64,000 nt of DNA from Megalobrama amblycephala (GCF_018812025.1 NC_063054.1:35085396-35149395); one strand, 5' to 3'. Shown: positions 1 to 10,663, counted from the stretch's first letter. Program-made: numbers and translations. The notes: a model not told the origin generated them from the sequence alone.

Positions 1-22
1 CTCCCTGATGAATGTGATGTAA
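1..22 (+). CDS. taar: 3' end of a TAAR gene (cut by window edge)
   Basis: The first bases read in frame S-L-M-N-V-M-stop (codons 2-22). This is the same C-terminus as the TAAR copy ending at 35440, and the bases after the stop match the 3' flank of the copies ending at 4765 and 8646 (...attgaatgtaagacagaatg). It is therefore the tail of another array member lying mostly left of the window. Nothing can be said about whether that copy is intact. Confidence 0.85.
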
Positions 23-522
23 GTCATTGAATGTAAGACAGAATGTTTCTTCTCTTTTTTTATCACATTTTTCATATATGCTTTGTCTATAGGTCAATGT
101 ATTTTTCTTCATTATTTTGTCATATTAAACATGGGTCTAGACTATAAAACATCTGTTGAATATTTCCTCAATTATTGCAGAGATAGAGTATATTTAACAC
201 ACATTGACATTTTTGACAGACTTGTAAGGGTCGTTGTTTAACATGTTGTAATGTGAACACCAGATTATAGCTGCTTCATGTGTCACAAACATTACATTGG
301 CCTTGCACATATAATAGGCCTACACTGTAAAAAAAAAAAATAAATAAATAAATAAAATAGTCAAATGACTGGCAGCTATGGCTATCAAACAAAAACCATA
401 AAAAAATACACTGTAAAATGTTAACCAAAGCTAGCAATAGCAATATGCATGAGCTAATGTAACTGGTGCATTAGTGATTAAACAGTTACTGCTTTTGATA
501 TAAAGCAACATGCAGCATAACA

Positions 523-555
<33 letters not shown>

Positions 556-713
556 CCATCCTGGACTGAAGCACAGGCTTTACTCTTCAGCACAATGGTG
601 ACCCTCAAAACTCTACATTACAGAAACAATACAGAAACCCTTTTAATCCCAACAGAACATTAAACATTATCAGATCTCTCGAGATCTCAGCATCTTCACT
701 TTTTACAATCCAG
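23..713. other. TAAR 3' flank and duplicon spacer
   Basis: No gene seen. It holds the 3' flank of the partial TAAR (possible poly-A signal ATTAAA near 124), a poly-A run near 328 and a poly-T run at about 522-553. The sequence from about 410 to 727 is paralogous to about 8935-10730 downstream of the pseudogene at 7993; the TTAA at 660-663 is the empty site of the element inserted at 9146-10659. Confidence 0.7.
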
Positions 714-1016
714 TTTGACTATTTCTTTTTTTTTTTTTTTTTTTTTTTTTTTTATTATTATGCAAACAGATAATTACAATATTTACAGTTGAGACATTAA
801 ATGCAAAATACAAATACATGTACAACAAAACAATACATAACAGACAGATTTATGTGTGTGTGTGTGTGTGTGTGTATATAAGTAATTGTAGCTGGGTGAG
901 GGAATGGAAATATATATATGAAAGAGCATGTGGGGAAGTACAACAGACATAACATTATAATGAGAAAAGAAAAAGAAAAAAAAAAAGAAAAAAAGGAAAA
1001 TATCAGTGAAATACTA

Positions 1017-1490
1017 CTACTACTACTACTACTAATAATAATAATAATAATAATAAATAATTATAATAATTTTAATGACAATAATGATGATAATAATAAT
1101 ATTACAAGAAAACTAGAGAATGGAAGATGAGGCGGGTGACAAAAACATTAGTATTAATAGCAATGATAATAAAAATAAATTCAATTTGTAATAGCAATAG
1201 CAGTAATGACAAACATATTAACCAATATACTAATTTCATCGGGAGTGAGGGGGAGGTTAAAGGATCAGGAAGAGGACCAAATAAAAATAATAGTAGTTGG
1301 AGTAGCAATGATAATAGTAATTCTAATAATAATAGTAATAATGATAATAATAATAACAACAACAATAATGATAATAATGGTAATATTGATACAGTCATTA
1401 GTAATAATGATAATAGTAGTGGTTATCATAGCAATGATAATAATAAATAATAATAATAATAAGAGAGCTATTAATGATAAAGTATTGTAA
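1017..1490. repeat. Impure AAT/ATT/GAT trinucleotide microsatellite
   Basis: About 470 bp dominated by AAT, AAC, GAT and ACT triplets, inside the 3' region of the L1 insertion. It stays open in several frames, giving Asn/Ile-rich or Leu-rich reading frames that are low-complexity and not credible proteins. Confidence 0.9.
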
Positions 1491-2215
1491 AGCTGCCTCC
1501 GAACCCCCTCATTTCTATGGCATAGGATAGACCCCTGCCAGCATGTTTCAATGGGGTATCAAGGTGAGGCGGTACGGAGGCCCGGGTCCCAGGGTCCCAA
1601 TATACACCCCCTTCGCCGGCCGTCCCGCACATGCCACGTTTACCCTGTCTTTTTTTTTTATTTATTTTTTTATATATCAAATAAATATGGCTTTTTTTTT
1701 TTGCTATACTTGTGATAGGCATATATTCATGTCTACTAGTGTGTAATGCATTAAAAAAGCATGGCGTGCAGCATGGAACCAGCCCAGTGCAATGCCCATG
1801 CCGCCACGCACACGCCACACTTACCCTATGTGTGTTTTTTTTTTTTTTTTTTTTTTTTTGTGTAACATGTTTTAAGCTCCAAATGAATGTGTGTGTGCAT
1901 TAAAATAGCGAGACATGTGCCAAACCAGCCAGAGACAATAAATCCCAGGTGAAGGTACAAGCCGGGGAGTGAAAGCCCAAGTTCCCCGGACCCACACCAC
2001 ACCCACCCACCCCTAACTAATCAGAACCTCACATGGCAGGGACTAGCACGCCATAGCTAGCCAGGGTCCAGAAGCAGAGAAAGGAAGGGAGAGAGAAAGA
2101 GAGATAGAGAGAAAGAAAGAGAGATTTAAATGTAATCTTAAAAGTATTTCATTTATATTTGATATTAGAAAGTGTTCATACCTCTTCCTGACCTCCCTCC
2201 CCCATGTGTGAATAT

Positions 2216-2635
2216 TTATGGTATAACATTGAGGATGGCTTCAGACAAAGAAGGTCTGTGGATTCCTGACTGTATGAAGTTTAAGAGAGATGACCAAGAA
2301 GGATGTAATTCTGATGTATTATTTTGAGTGGAGGTAGACAAGTTTTCCATGGAGATGTATTCTATTAGTAAATTTTTCCAAGTTGTAATGTGTATGGAGT
2401 TCCTTGATTTCCAGTTCATGAGAATAGTTTTCTTGGCGATAGTTAGAGCCACTAGGAGTAATTGACTGTACCGTTTAAATTGATAATGGATATATCACCT
2501 AATATACAGAGGGAGGGAGACAGCGGGATGTGACATCTCATGAGTTTGGACAGTGAGTCAGTAACATTTTCCCAGAGTTTTTTAACCGGAGTGCAGTCCC
2601 AAATAGCATGTAAATAGGTATCTGGGGTGTACCTA
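2216..2635 (-). pseudogene. L1-like ORF2 C-terminal fragment
   Basis: On the - strand the sequence reads through a Trp-Asp-Cys-type segment (HAIWDCTPVKKLWENV) into a conserved L1 tail (ALTIAKKTILMNWKSRNS), ending at a stop at 2216. Both are typical of the extreme C-terminus of fish L1 ORF2, after the endonuclease and reverse transcriptase domains. At least one in-frame stop and the missing 5' portion mean it encodes nothing functional. Confidence 0.7.
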
Positions 2636-2782
2636 TTTGACTATTTCTTACAAAAGTTATTATTGAGAATTAACAGAGGTTAAGATGTTGATGTTTACTG
2701 AAGATAATAAAGGTTGAAGTCACCATTATGGAGATCAGTGTTTGCTTTATTCAGGCTCTTGATCCTTGACTTTTTCACATTA

Positions 2783-2983
2783 AGCCGGGTGCACACTGCG
2801 ATTTACAATAGTCCTTTACTATTGTTGCTTGTCAGGCTGTACAAACATGACCCTCATGTCACACTGTGGGATCTCAGCTGTGTACAGATTTTAGCCTAGG
2901 ATTATAGGAATCTGTTAGGATTCTCAAAATTTGTCTCAGACGACCAAATCGTGGCCAAAATCGCACAGTGTGCACCTGCCTTT
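2783..2983. mobile_element. Short TIR element (MITE), ~200 bp
   Basis: Imperfect terminal inverted repeats: AAGCCGGGTGCACACTG at the left, and the reverse complement of CAGTGTGCACCTGCCTT at the right. Only its left half survives in the paralogous spacer at about 10864-10962, where the Ngaro element begins. Superfamily not assigned; a TTAA at 2780-2783 lies at the left edge but is not seen on the right. Confidence 0.65.
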
Positions 2984-3568
2984 AGTATTTCTCTGGCTGC
3001 TTTAACTGTGTGTTTCTAAAGCACATTTTTTACGGCAAAAATGCTAGAGAAAATGTAATCTGACGATTATGGTTACTAATTGGTGATGGTAGTCATCATG
3101 TAGTGGCCTGATTCACATACTACCCAGGATCAAAACTCTGGTTAAATTATTTAATATTATTATGCTCGTTATTAATTTCACATAGTTTGTCACTGAATGT
3201 TCTTCAAGTAATGCAAAAGTGCACCGTTCCCAAAACCAGTTTTTATGTTTCATGTAATCATATTTGGAACCTCTAATTTGTTGGCTGTGTATGCACCTGT
3301 ACAGGCTGCGTTTTTGTCACGTCATTTTTATTGTTACTCAAAAACAAGGCCGTAGTCTTGAACATTAGGGGACCAATTTTTTATAAAGCGTATAGAAATA
3401 AAACAGTAAAGGAAATTCTGTACCTCTAATTCTAGTTGGGAATAATCAGTTTGAACTATTTGCTGATAATATTTGCATTTAATTTTTTTCACTGTTTTCA
3501 TTTTATACATTTCATATAAGCCCACTTAGCCTATGTTTTGTATGAATTTTATGTGACACTAATCAGTC
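2984..3568. other. TAAR upstream spacer
   Basis: AT-rich spacer with no gene seen. The stretch from about 3268 is paralogous to 16208 onward (upstream of the TAAR at 16717) and, more weakly, to about 5530-5610, marking it as part of the TAAR duplicon. Confidence 0.6.
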
Positions 3569-3720
3569 GATCTCCCAGCTGTATATTCTCTTCCCTTGAT
3601 GCTGCTGGTCTTGGAAAGAGTCAAGATGTCAAGTGTATAAAAAGGCAGCATAGATTGTAGCACGTCTTTATTGTTGAGCCTCCAGGAGTGACTGTGTTTC
3701 AGTGAGGAGCAGTTCAGAGC
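3569..3720 (+). promoter_or_regulatory. Conserved TAAR promoter block with TATA box
   Basis: A block beginning CTCCCAGCTGTAT and continuing through CCCTTGATGCTG and GGAAAGAGTCAA to TATAAAAAGG at 3636-3645 recurs upstream of every TAAR copy here. The TATA box lies 149 bp before the ATG. The block's persistence in spacers that are otherwise full of insertions suggests the core promoter and proximal elements. The two TCCC motifs resemble half-sites for Olf/EBF factors; that is inference only. Confidence 0.7.
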
Positions 3721-3784
3721 TGTTGGAGAGCTTTATTTGAAGGGAACAACACTATGTTTGGGTGTTTTTTCCAAGTACTTCAGA

Positions 3785-4765
3785 ATGAATTTCACAGCAT
3801 TGAACCAAACTGATGGCTGTCAGGAATATTTCTGTCCAGAGAGATCTGTTTCTTTATCTGTCTATGTGATTCTGTATGTGGCAGCAGCAGCTGTGGCTCT
3901 TCTGACCGTGTGTGGAAACCTGCTGGTCATCATCTCTGTTAGTCACTTCAAGCAGCTCCACACACCTGCTAACATCCTCATCCTCTCTTTGGCTGTGTCT
4001 GATCTGCTGGTCGGAGTTTTTGTGATGCCACTTTATTTGTCTTGGCTCATCGAGTCTTGTTGGACTTCTGGAACAGTGATGTGTTCATTTTTAAAATTTG
4101 CAAATTTTCAAGCAACAAGCGTGTCTGTTCACACTGTGACTCTAATCGCAGTTGATCGGTTTTTGGCTTTAAGTTATCCTTTTTTTTATTCTGAGAAAAT
4201 CTCACCCACTGTGATCTGCATTGCAACTTTATTTAACTGGCTGTTTTCTCTCCTTTATAACTTCACTCTTCTCTTCATTAATGGAAACTTCACTGATGTC
4301 ACATGTCCAGGAGAATGTGTTTCTTTTGTAGATGAGGTTTCATCCTTCATTGATCTCCTGATTGTGTTTCTTGTGCCATGTACACTCATCATAATATTAT
4401 ACACTCATGTTTTTGTCATTGCTAAGAAACATGCGACTGCTATAAGAGCCCTTCAGGTTCACAACAGCACCTCTAAAAACAGAGTCAGTGACAAATCAGA
4501 GCGAAAAGCTGCGATTCTGCTGGGGATTCTGGTCTTTGTGTTTCTTCTGTGTTTACTGCCATATTATATTTGTTCTTTAGTGGTTTCATATAGTAATGCT
4601 GACATGTTTTTTGTCAGAGATGTTGCTGTAATATGTTTTTTCCTAAACTCCACTGTTAATCCCATCATTTATGCCTTATTCTATCCCTGGTTTCAGAAAA
4701 GCTTAAAATTAATTTTCACATTTAAAGTGTTTAATAAAGCCTCCTCTCTGATGAATGTGCTGTAA
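3785..4765 (+). CDS. taar: Trace amine-associated receptor, non-classical (Asp5.42) type
   Basis: Single-exon class A GPCR of 326 residues, expected to be an olfactory receptor for amines in the plasma membrane of sensory neurons. Visible features: N-glycosylation sites near the N-terminus (NFT, NQT), GN in TM1, LAVSDLL in TM2, Cys3.25 with extracellular-loop-2 cysteines, DRF in place of DRY, Trp4.50 in TM4, and the TAAR TM7 signature NS-x-x-NP ending in WF (this copy has NSTVNP where the others have NSTINP). Position 3.32 is Asn, not the classical amine-binding Asp; Asp5.42 is present in FIDLLIVFLVP. TM6 reads LCLLPYY, so the Trp6.48 toggle is Leu. I chose the ATG at 3785 because all paralogues begin there (MN-F/L-T); an in-frame extension upstream has no ATG. 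An out-of-frame upstream ATG in the leader overlaps the start. Confidence 0.93.
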   Translation: MNFTALNQTDGCQEYFCPERSVSLSVYVILYVAAAAVALLTVCGNLLVIISVSHFKQLHTPANILILSLAVSDLLVGVFVMPLYLSWLIESCWTSGTVMCSFLKFANFQATSVSVHTVTLIAVDRFLALSYPFFYSEKISPTVICIATLFNWLFSLLYNFTLLFINGNFTDVTCPGECVSFVDEVSSFIDLLIVFLVPCTLIIILYTHVFVIAKKHATAIRALQVHNSTSKNRVSDKSERKAAILLGILVFVFLLCLLPYYICSLVVSYSNADMFFVRDVAVICFFLNSTVNPIIYALFYPWFQKSLKLIFTFKVFNKASSLMNVL

Positions 4766-5737
4766 GAGATTGAATGTAAGACAGAATGTTTCTCCTCTTT
4801 TCTCCAGTTGTTTATTTTCATATATACTTTGTCTATAGGTTAATGTAGTTTATTTTGTCATATTAAACATGAGTCTTGACTACAAAACAGCTATTGAATT
4901 TCCTCAAATTATCGAAATACAGTTCAGTTATCACACATTGACTTTTTTTAACAACAGGCTCCAATTGTACAGTGCTAAAACATGGGTTAAGGAGACTGAG
5001 ACATAGCACAAAATGGCAAAAGTGTATAGGCTATGTGAACTTTTTTTTTTTTTTGGATTATAAGTATCCCAAACCAGGCCTTACACAATAAAAATTTCAA
5101 TAACTTGGTCACAAACTAAAAGCTCTGGTGGATTCAGAGCTTCTAATATTTCTTAGAATAACTTGTTCGAATCATTCAAACTGAAAACTTGTTTCATTAA
5201 TAGAGTCAACTTGAGTCACAATTTGTGAATCAAATTAAGCCAAAGGGAATATGAGGGTAAAAAATAATGGGTCACATTCTGTAATACTTTCTCTGATTTG
5301 CGTATTTGTGTGCAGAAAAAGTTTCTGCCGGATTCACAACAGGCAAGTTGCCGCATAAATTTGTTCTTATATTGTTAATGTTGATGATTCAATAGGCCTA
5401 TATATTCTAAATGAGGGAGCACTTGCCAAAGATTTGAATAAAACAGGTTCAAACCATGTCCATGATAGAAGGGCTTTAAAACCTAATAAACACATTTTAT
5501 ATAGACCCAGAATAGGATACATGTGATCGCATTTCAAACCTCTCATTTGCTGGCTGTGCATACGCCAATACAGACTGCATTTATTGTCATTTTTAAATTG
5601 TTACAAGGAAATAATAAATACTTCAATAAGGTTATTGTATTGTATTTTTATGTTTGTTGTGGAGTGTGGGATGCCTCAATCTAGTTTCTGTCTATCACAA
5701 GAATCAGGCATAATGCAAATCCTCACATCCTCACATT
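4766..5737. other. TAAR 3' flank and spacer
   Basis: No gene seen. It contains the 3' flank (ATTAAA near 4862, a possible poly-A signal), a short poly-T run near 5041, and from about 5530 a diverged copy of the TAAR upstream spacer. It ends in the 8-bp target CTCACATT (5730-5737) of the hAT-like insertion that follows. Confidence 0.6.
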
Positions 5738-7238
5738 CAGGGACGGACTGGGACTAAAAAACGGCCCTGGACTTTGACTAGGCCCGGCCCAAAGCAATCG
5801 GCGTGCGGAAACTCGACGACAACAACAATTACGCCTGGCATGACTGTCACAAGACTTTAATTGTGGCTCATGATACTATACCATCCAAATTATAGCAATA
5901 GCACTGATGTTGACTAGATGTTGTGTTAAAAGCATATTAGATTAACTTGAATACTCATATAGCAGGGGTCTCAAACTCAAATTGTCGGGGGGCCGTTTCT
6001 GTGATTGACACCTCATAGGAGGGCCATGTTATTCTTCAAGCGCAAGAAAGCGCAACATTTCAGAAAATTTACTTTCCTTTGCATTATTTCTCATTTAGCG
6101 TACTTCAAATTTCATTAGGCCTACTAAAATATTTTTTATACCTATACTATAAATATCTTATTTACCATACTAAATGTAAACAGCAGTGTCTCTCTCATTG
6201 TTACAGAGTGTAATATAATTATATAATACTATTACTAATATAATACTATTAATTGAAATAGTCTGGTGCGACTTCTCACATCCAACAAGATATATGGAAT
6301 AAAAATCAGTAATTTAGGAACAAAACCAGCAACACTTGTGGCGTGGAGGGGTCAGAAATAAACAAAAAAACTGGAGCTATATATCAACTTTATTTTGCCA
6401 AAAAAATAAAAATCTCTCATTGTTACATACATTATTAGTTTTTAACATCTAGTGGAAGTATTTTCCCTTGCTTTATGTTAGCTTAAATAACATTAAAATC
6501 TTGCACTGAACAACACTGTACTGAACAAATACAATCCCTGAATACATTTGTACACTTTGTTTCTTGACAGACACCTGCAGCGCTTGTGTTCACACAGCTG
6601 AGACACATTTGTCCAAGATGCCGTTTGAGCATCGGTAACATTTAATGGCTGCATCGGACGCGTTTCAGTGGTTTAAATCGGCGCTCATGACTTAAAGTCG
6701 AGTGCTTTTACTGTAATTTAGGCAAGCGCGCTCATAATAGAAGCGATTGAGAGCGCGGCTCATGGTTGCATAGCAACGACAGACGCCACTGGAGCGAAAG
6801 CACATTGGAAAGGAGAATGCGGCGCGGCCGCTTATGTGACGCGATATGTGAATGCCCCTTAGAACGGCGACTTTTTCTTTGCATATCAGACAGGTAGCAA
6901 CTAGAGAATAATAATAATAATAATAATTTAGCGGACCGGATTATGTTTTATTTTTGAGATCAGTTGCGGGCCGGGTAGAGGTGGTGGGCGGGCCGGCAGT
7001 TTGAGACCACTGATCTAACGTCTTTGCTGCTTACTTGGCGGCCACGGCCAGTGCAGCTGGCATCCAACTTAAAGGTGCATTGCTGCCACCTACAGTACTG
7101 GAGTGTGAAACAGATTAGTGGGGGGGAAAAACAGATGATGACTGCGTGCGTGGCGGGTGGTGGGCCGGCCGCCGGCCGTCCTGGAGTACCGGCCGTTCTG
7201 TGATTCTCCAGATCACACAGATGGCCAGTCCGCCCCTG
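5738..7238. mobile_element. Non-autonomous hAT-like element with 8-bp target duplication
   Basis: The ends are CAGGGACGGACTGG at 5738 and CCAGTCCGCCCCTG at 7225-7238, an imperfect terminal inverted repeat of hAT type. Perfect 8-bp direct repeats CTCACATT flank it (5730-5737 and 7239-7246), the hAT target-site length. No transposase is readable inside. Most of the interior is a second, nested TIR element (5963-7012). Confidence 0.85.
5963..7012. mobile_element. Nested TIR element inside the hAT-like element
   Basis: Terminal inverted repeats CAGGGGTCTCAAACT at the left and AGTTTGAGACCACTG at the right differ at one position. The interior has no recognisable transposase but includes GC-richer stretches near 6600-6840. 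Flanking octamers do not match, so the target duplication has decayed or the ends are slightly off. The termini suggest hAT. Confidence 0.65.
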
Positions 7239-7246
7239 CTCACATT

Positions 7247-7745
7247 TTGCAGCAGCTTGCAGCAGGGCTGGACTGGCCATTGAACCATGAAGCAGGTTTT
7301 TTCTTGTTTAGCTTAGGCTAAAGAATAAATACATTTTCAGTGTGTATACAGGTTCAATGTGTATTTAAATATAATTTGATTTCATAAAATGATTTTAAAA
7401 GTAAATATGAACATCTTAAAACTTAATATGTTCAAATGTAACTTATAGACAGAGACACAGAGCCGGCCTATAGATGCTGTCCTGTGTTTTTCTTATTTTG
7501 TCCACCTCCAGTTCAGCTCAAGGTGAAGGTTTGGTTGTTTAGTGTGGCTCAGTCAGCCCCTGCTGGTAGATGCTGTAATTTCAGCATTCTGGGGGTAAAG
7601 ATCATCTTTCTCTAATGAAGGCCATTGAAAACTAGCTGTGTTCAGACAGAGATTTCTTTGCAAGCAAAATAAAAGAACACTTAATATGCTTTATATAAGC
7701 ACACGTTTATTTCTATATGACACTCTTCAGCTCTTTTCTTCTGGA
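7247..7745. other. Spacer
   Basis: AT-rich spacer between the hAT-like element and the promoter block of the TAAR pseudogene. It includes sequence related to the region upstream of the TAAR at 34460 (a CTCTTCAGCTCTTTTCTTCT stretch near 7722). No gene seen. Confidence 0.6.
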
Positions 7746-7756
7746 TGAACAGAATC

Positions 7757-7860
7757 AGTTGATCTCCCAGCTGTATATTCTCCTCCCTTGATGCTGCCGG
7801 TCTCGGAAAGAGTCAACATACCAAGTGAATAAAAGGCAGTGTTAGTTGTAGCCCATCTTT
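7757..7860 (+). promoter_or_regulatory. TAAR promoter block upstream of the pseudogene
   Basis: Matches the promoter block at 3569 (CTCCCAGCTGTAT, CCCTTGATGCTG, GGAAAGAGTCAA), but the TATA element has become GAATAAAAGG, with one A lost and T to A at the first base. The gene at 34460 carries the same T to A change. Confidence 0.6.
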
Positions 7861-7992
7861 ATCTGGTATTGTGAAGCCCCCAGAAGTGACTTGAGTTTCA
7901 TCTTCAGAGATCTTTATTATATTTATTTTTATATGAAGGAAGTATAACAGGGATCAGTACTCTGTTTACACGTTTCTTCCAAGTACTTCAGA

Positions 7993-8646
7993 ATGAATCT
8001 TACAGCAGTGAACCTATCTGATGGCTGTCAGGAATATTTCTGTCCAGAGAGATCTGTTTCTTTATCTGTCTTTGTGATTCAGTATGTGGCCGCAGCAGCT
8101 GTGGCTCTTCTGACCGTGTGTGGAAACCTGCTGGTCATCATCTCTGTTAGTCACTTCAAGCAGCTCCACACACCTGCTAACATCCTCATCCTCTCTTTGG
8201 CTGTGTCTGATCTGCTGGTCGGAGTTTTTGTGATGCCACTTCATTTGCCTTGGCTCATCGAGTCTTGTTGGATTTCTGGACCAGTGATGTGCTCAGTTTT
8301 AAAATTTGTGAATTTTCAAGCAACAAGCGTGTCTGTTCACACTGTGGCTCTAATAGCAGTTGATCGGTTTTTGGCTTTAAGTTATCCTTTTTTTTACTCA
8401 GAGTAAATCTCTGTCTTTGTGTTTCTTTTGTGTTTACTGCCATATTATATCTGTTCCTTAGTGATTCCATATGACCGTACTGACTTGTTGTATTTCAGAG
8501 ATGTTCCTGTAATATCTTTCTTCCTGAACTCCACCATTAATCCCATCATTTATGCCTTATTCTATCCCTGGTTTCAAAAAAGCTTAAAATTAATTTTCAC
8601 ATTTAAAGTGTTTAATAAAGACTCCTCCATGATGAATGTGATGTAA
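7993..8646 (+). pseudogene. taar: TAAR pseudogene: internal deletion plus premature stop
   Basis: The first 137 codons (N-terminus through TM3 and intracellular loop 2, ending FFYSE) match the intact paralogues. A TAA at 8404-8406 then replaces the usual Lys codon, and within a few codons the sequence jumps to mid-TM6 (VFVFLLCLLPYY) and continues to the normal C-terminus and stop at 8646. The copy is 654 nt against 981 nt, so the deletion is 327 nt, a multiple of three: the downstream part stays in frame and only the stop breaks the ORF. Even if read through, TM4, TM5 (with Asp5.42) and part of TM6 are missing, so no functional GPCR is possible. Confidence 0.93.
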
Positions 8647-9145
8647 GAGATTGAATGTAAGACAGAATGTTTCTTCTCTTTTTTATCATGTTTTTCATAT
8701 ATACTTATGATATATATATATTATAAGATATATATATATTATTTGTCATATTAAACATCAAACAAATGATATTAAACAAATGACTGGCTGCTATGGTTGC
8801 CAAACAAAAACCATAACAATTAATGTAAAATATCCTAATTTGAATAAAATGCACAAATGTTAACAGAAATTTTCATTATATGTTTTACAGAAAAACAATT
8901 TTTACAGATATTATTATGATTAAATATTGTCACTGTAAAATGTTAACCAAAGCTAGCAATAGCAATATGCATGAGCTAATATCATTAGTGCATTAGTGAT
9001 TACACAGTTACTGCTTTTGATATAAAGCAACAAGCAGCATAACATTATTTATTTATTTATTTATTTAGGCTTTACTCTTCAGCACAATGGTGACCCACAA
9101 AACTCAGACAATACAGAAACCCTTTTAATCCCAACAGAACATTAA
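8647..9145. other. Pseudogene 3' flank
   Basis: No gene seen. It carries the TAAR 3' flank, a TA-rich tract at about 8706-8745, and spacer paralogous to about 400-660. It ends in the TTAA target (9142-9145) of the next insertion. Confidence 0.6.
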
Positions 9146-10659
9146 CCCTTAGGGGTCTGAGGATTTTTGGGGCGCTGGAGAAGTTTTGACATGCCTTGAC
9201 ATTTGTGCTTTTTTCAGTTGTTCATAAACATATTAATGGAAAAAGTGTCATTACACTTTATTCAGCACAAACTAGGCTACAATAATATGTGAGGAACATG
9301 TATGTACATGTTTGTATTTTTGAAGGAATAACGTTTATGCGTGGTTATTGAAAAAACAAAAAACTTAAGTCACTGAAATAAAGCAAAAAACAGCCAAATA
9401 TTAATTCTGTGTTCACAAGACTTCTGGGTATTGGAGGTGGTAGACTAGAGTTTTTGCTTCAAAATGAGGTAAAATTTATGCTGCCTACTTGTTCATATAA
9501 AACAATAGAGAGATTTAAATTTTCTAAAACATCTTTGGTCAAGAAACACAGTATGCGTGGAGGCGTGAATCATCATGAATAATGGGTGATTCTCACCTGA
9601 GAAGACAAAATAATCGCATAAAGAGCTCTAATGAGCTGCATAAATAATGAGCTCTTTCAGACAGGTAGACTGTGAAAAAACCCTCTGTTGATTATGTCTC
9701 AAAGCTCATCATGGTGTAAATCAAACATACAGAAAAAACAGCAATACTGTGAAATATTATTACAATTTAAAATAATGGTATTCTATTATATATTTTAAAA
9801 TATAATGCATTTCTGTGAAGCAAAGTGTCTGAACAGTTATGTTACCTCTATGGCATTTCATATAGGCTTTTAGCTTAAAAGCATGCACATTTGGAGAAAT
9901 ATTGATGGATTCTCATATGTTTATGTCAATATTCTATACTGAGGAGTAATATTTATTCAATATTTATTGTCATTACTATGAGCACTGGATACTGTAATTT
10001 CAGTTCATACTTGCAGCCGAAGGGCGCTCTGTGCACCTTTAGTCCACAAATTCATCTAAAGAAGAACAGGAACCAGGAACTAACGGCATGTCTTCTAGAG
10101 GTCACTAACCATGGCTTTAGCATCCAGATAAACACTTTTCAAGACAATAAATACACAATTGAGACGATGAATGCATGCATTGCCTCAGTATTTGCCTCTG
10201 AATAGCGCTGGCTCCATGGGCGTGGCCGCATTAGCGGATAATGAGCTGAATCACGGACTTCTGACATGGCTCTCTTTTCATACAGATTACATAGAATTTT
10301 TGTTTTCGATTTGACTTACACAATTTAAAACCTGACATTTCAACATTTTTTAGATAGAAGTCTAATTTTTTTGTGATTAGTATTCACTAAGTTACAGTTC
10401 GTTTTCTGAGAACTATCAGATTGGACTTCGTTCAGAGGGAGACGAGAGATCACGCATCATGTTAGTTTTCATTATTTTGCAAAAAGCACAACATTTTGTT
10501 TTTACTCTGAGTGTACACAAATAAAAGAAGATATTCCACAGAGTAAAATGGTGCTCTTAATTGTATGTGCAACATTGATGGAGTATTTTGAGTCTCTTTC
10601 ACACTGGTTAGAAAAAAAACCGTGGTGGTCTCGCCAGCGTCACCGCCGACCCGAGGGAG
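9146..10659. mobile_element. TTAA-target DNA element (piggyBac-like, non-autonomous)
   Basis: Insertion of 1514 bp bounded by TTAA at 9142-9145 and 10660-10663. The paralogous spacer at 660-663 has a single TTAA and no insert (ACATTAAACATTATCAG), which proves the insertion and its boundaries. The ends begin CCCTTAGGGG and finish CCCGAGGGAG, short imperfect inverted termini in keeping with piggyBac-like elements. No transposase was recognised; a fragment near 9720-9830 resembles the dispersed repeat at 46858 and 53114. Confidence 0.8.
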
Positions 10660-10663
10660 TTAA

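Larger units (their letters stand above)
728..2635 (-). mobile_element. 5'-truncated L1-like LINE with 14-bp target duplication
   Basis: Insertion read on the - strand. It is flanked by a perfect 14-bp direct repeat TTTGACTATTTCTT at 714-727 and 2636-2649. The poly-T at 728-753 is the poly-A tail of a - strand element, and the high-coordinate end carries the C-terminus of an L1-type ORF2. The paralogous spacer at about 10711-10735 lacks the insert and keeps a single target, so the L1 arrived after the spacer was duplicated. The 3' part is swollen by microsatellite (about 1017-1490), GA-rich tracts and poly-T runs. Confidence 0.85.

Noticed and set aside
918..1490. Asn/Ile-rich and Leu-rich open frames on both strands
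   Set aside because: They are translations of a degenerate AAT/GAT microsatellite inside an L1 insertion; low complexity in every frame.
3737..3784. N-terminal extension of the first TAAR gene
   Set aside because: In frame but without an ATG (it would need TTG); paralogues start at the conserved ATG, and this stretch matches their leaders. The same holds for 16678-16716.
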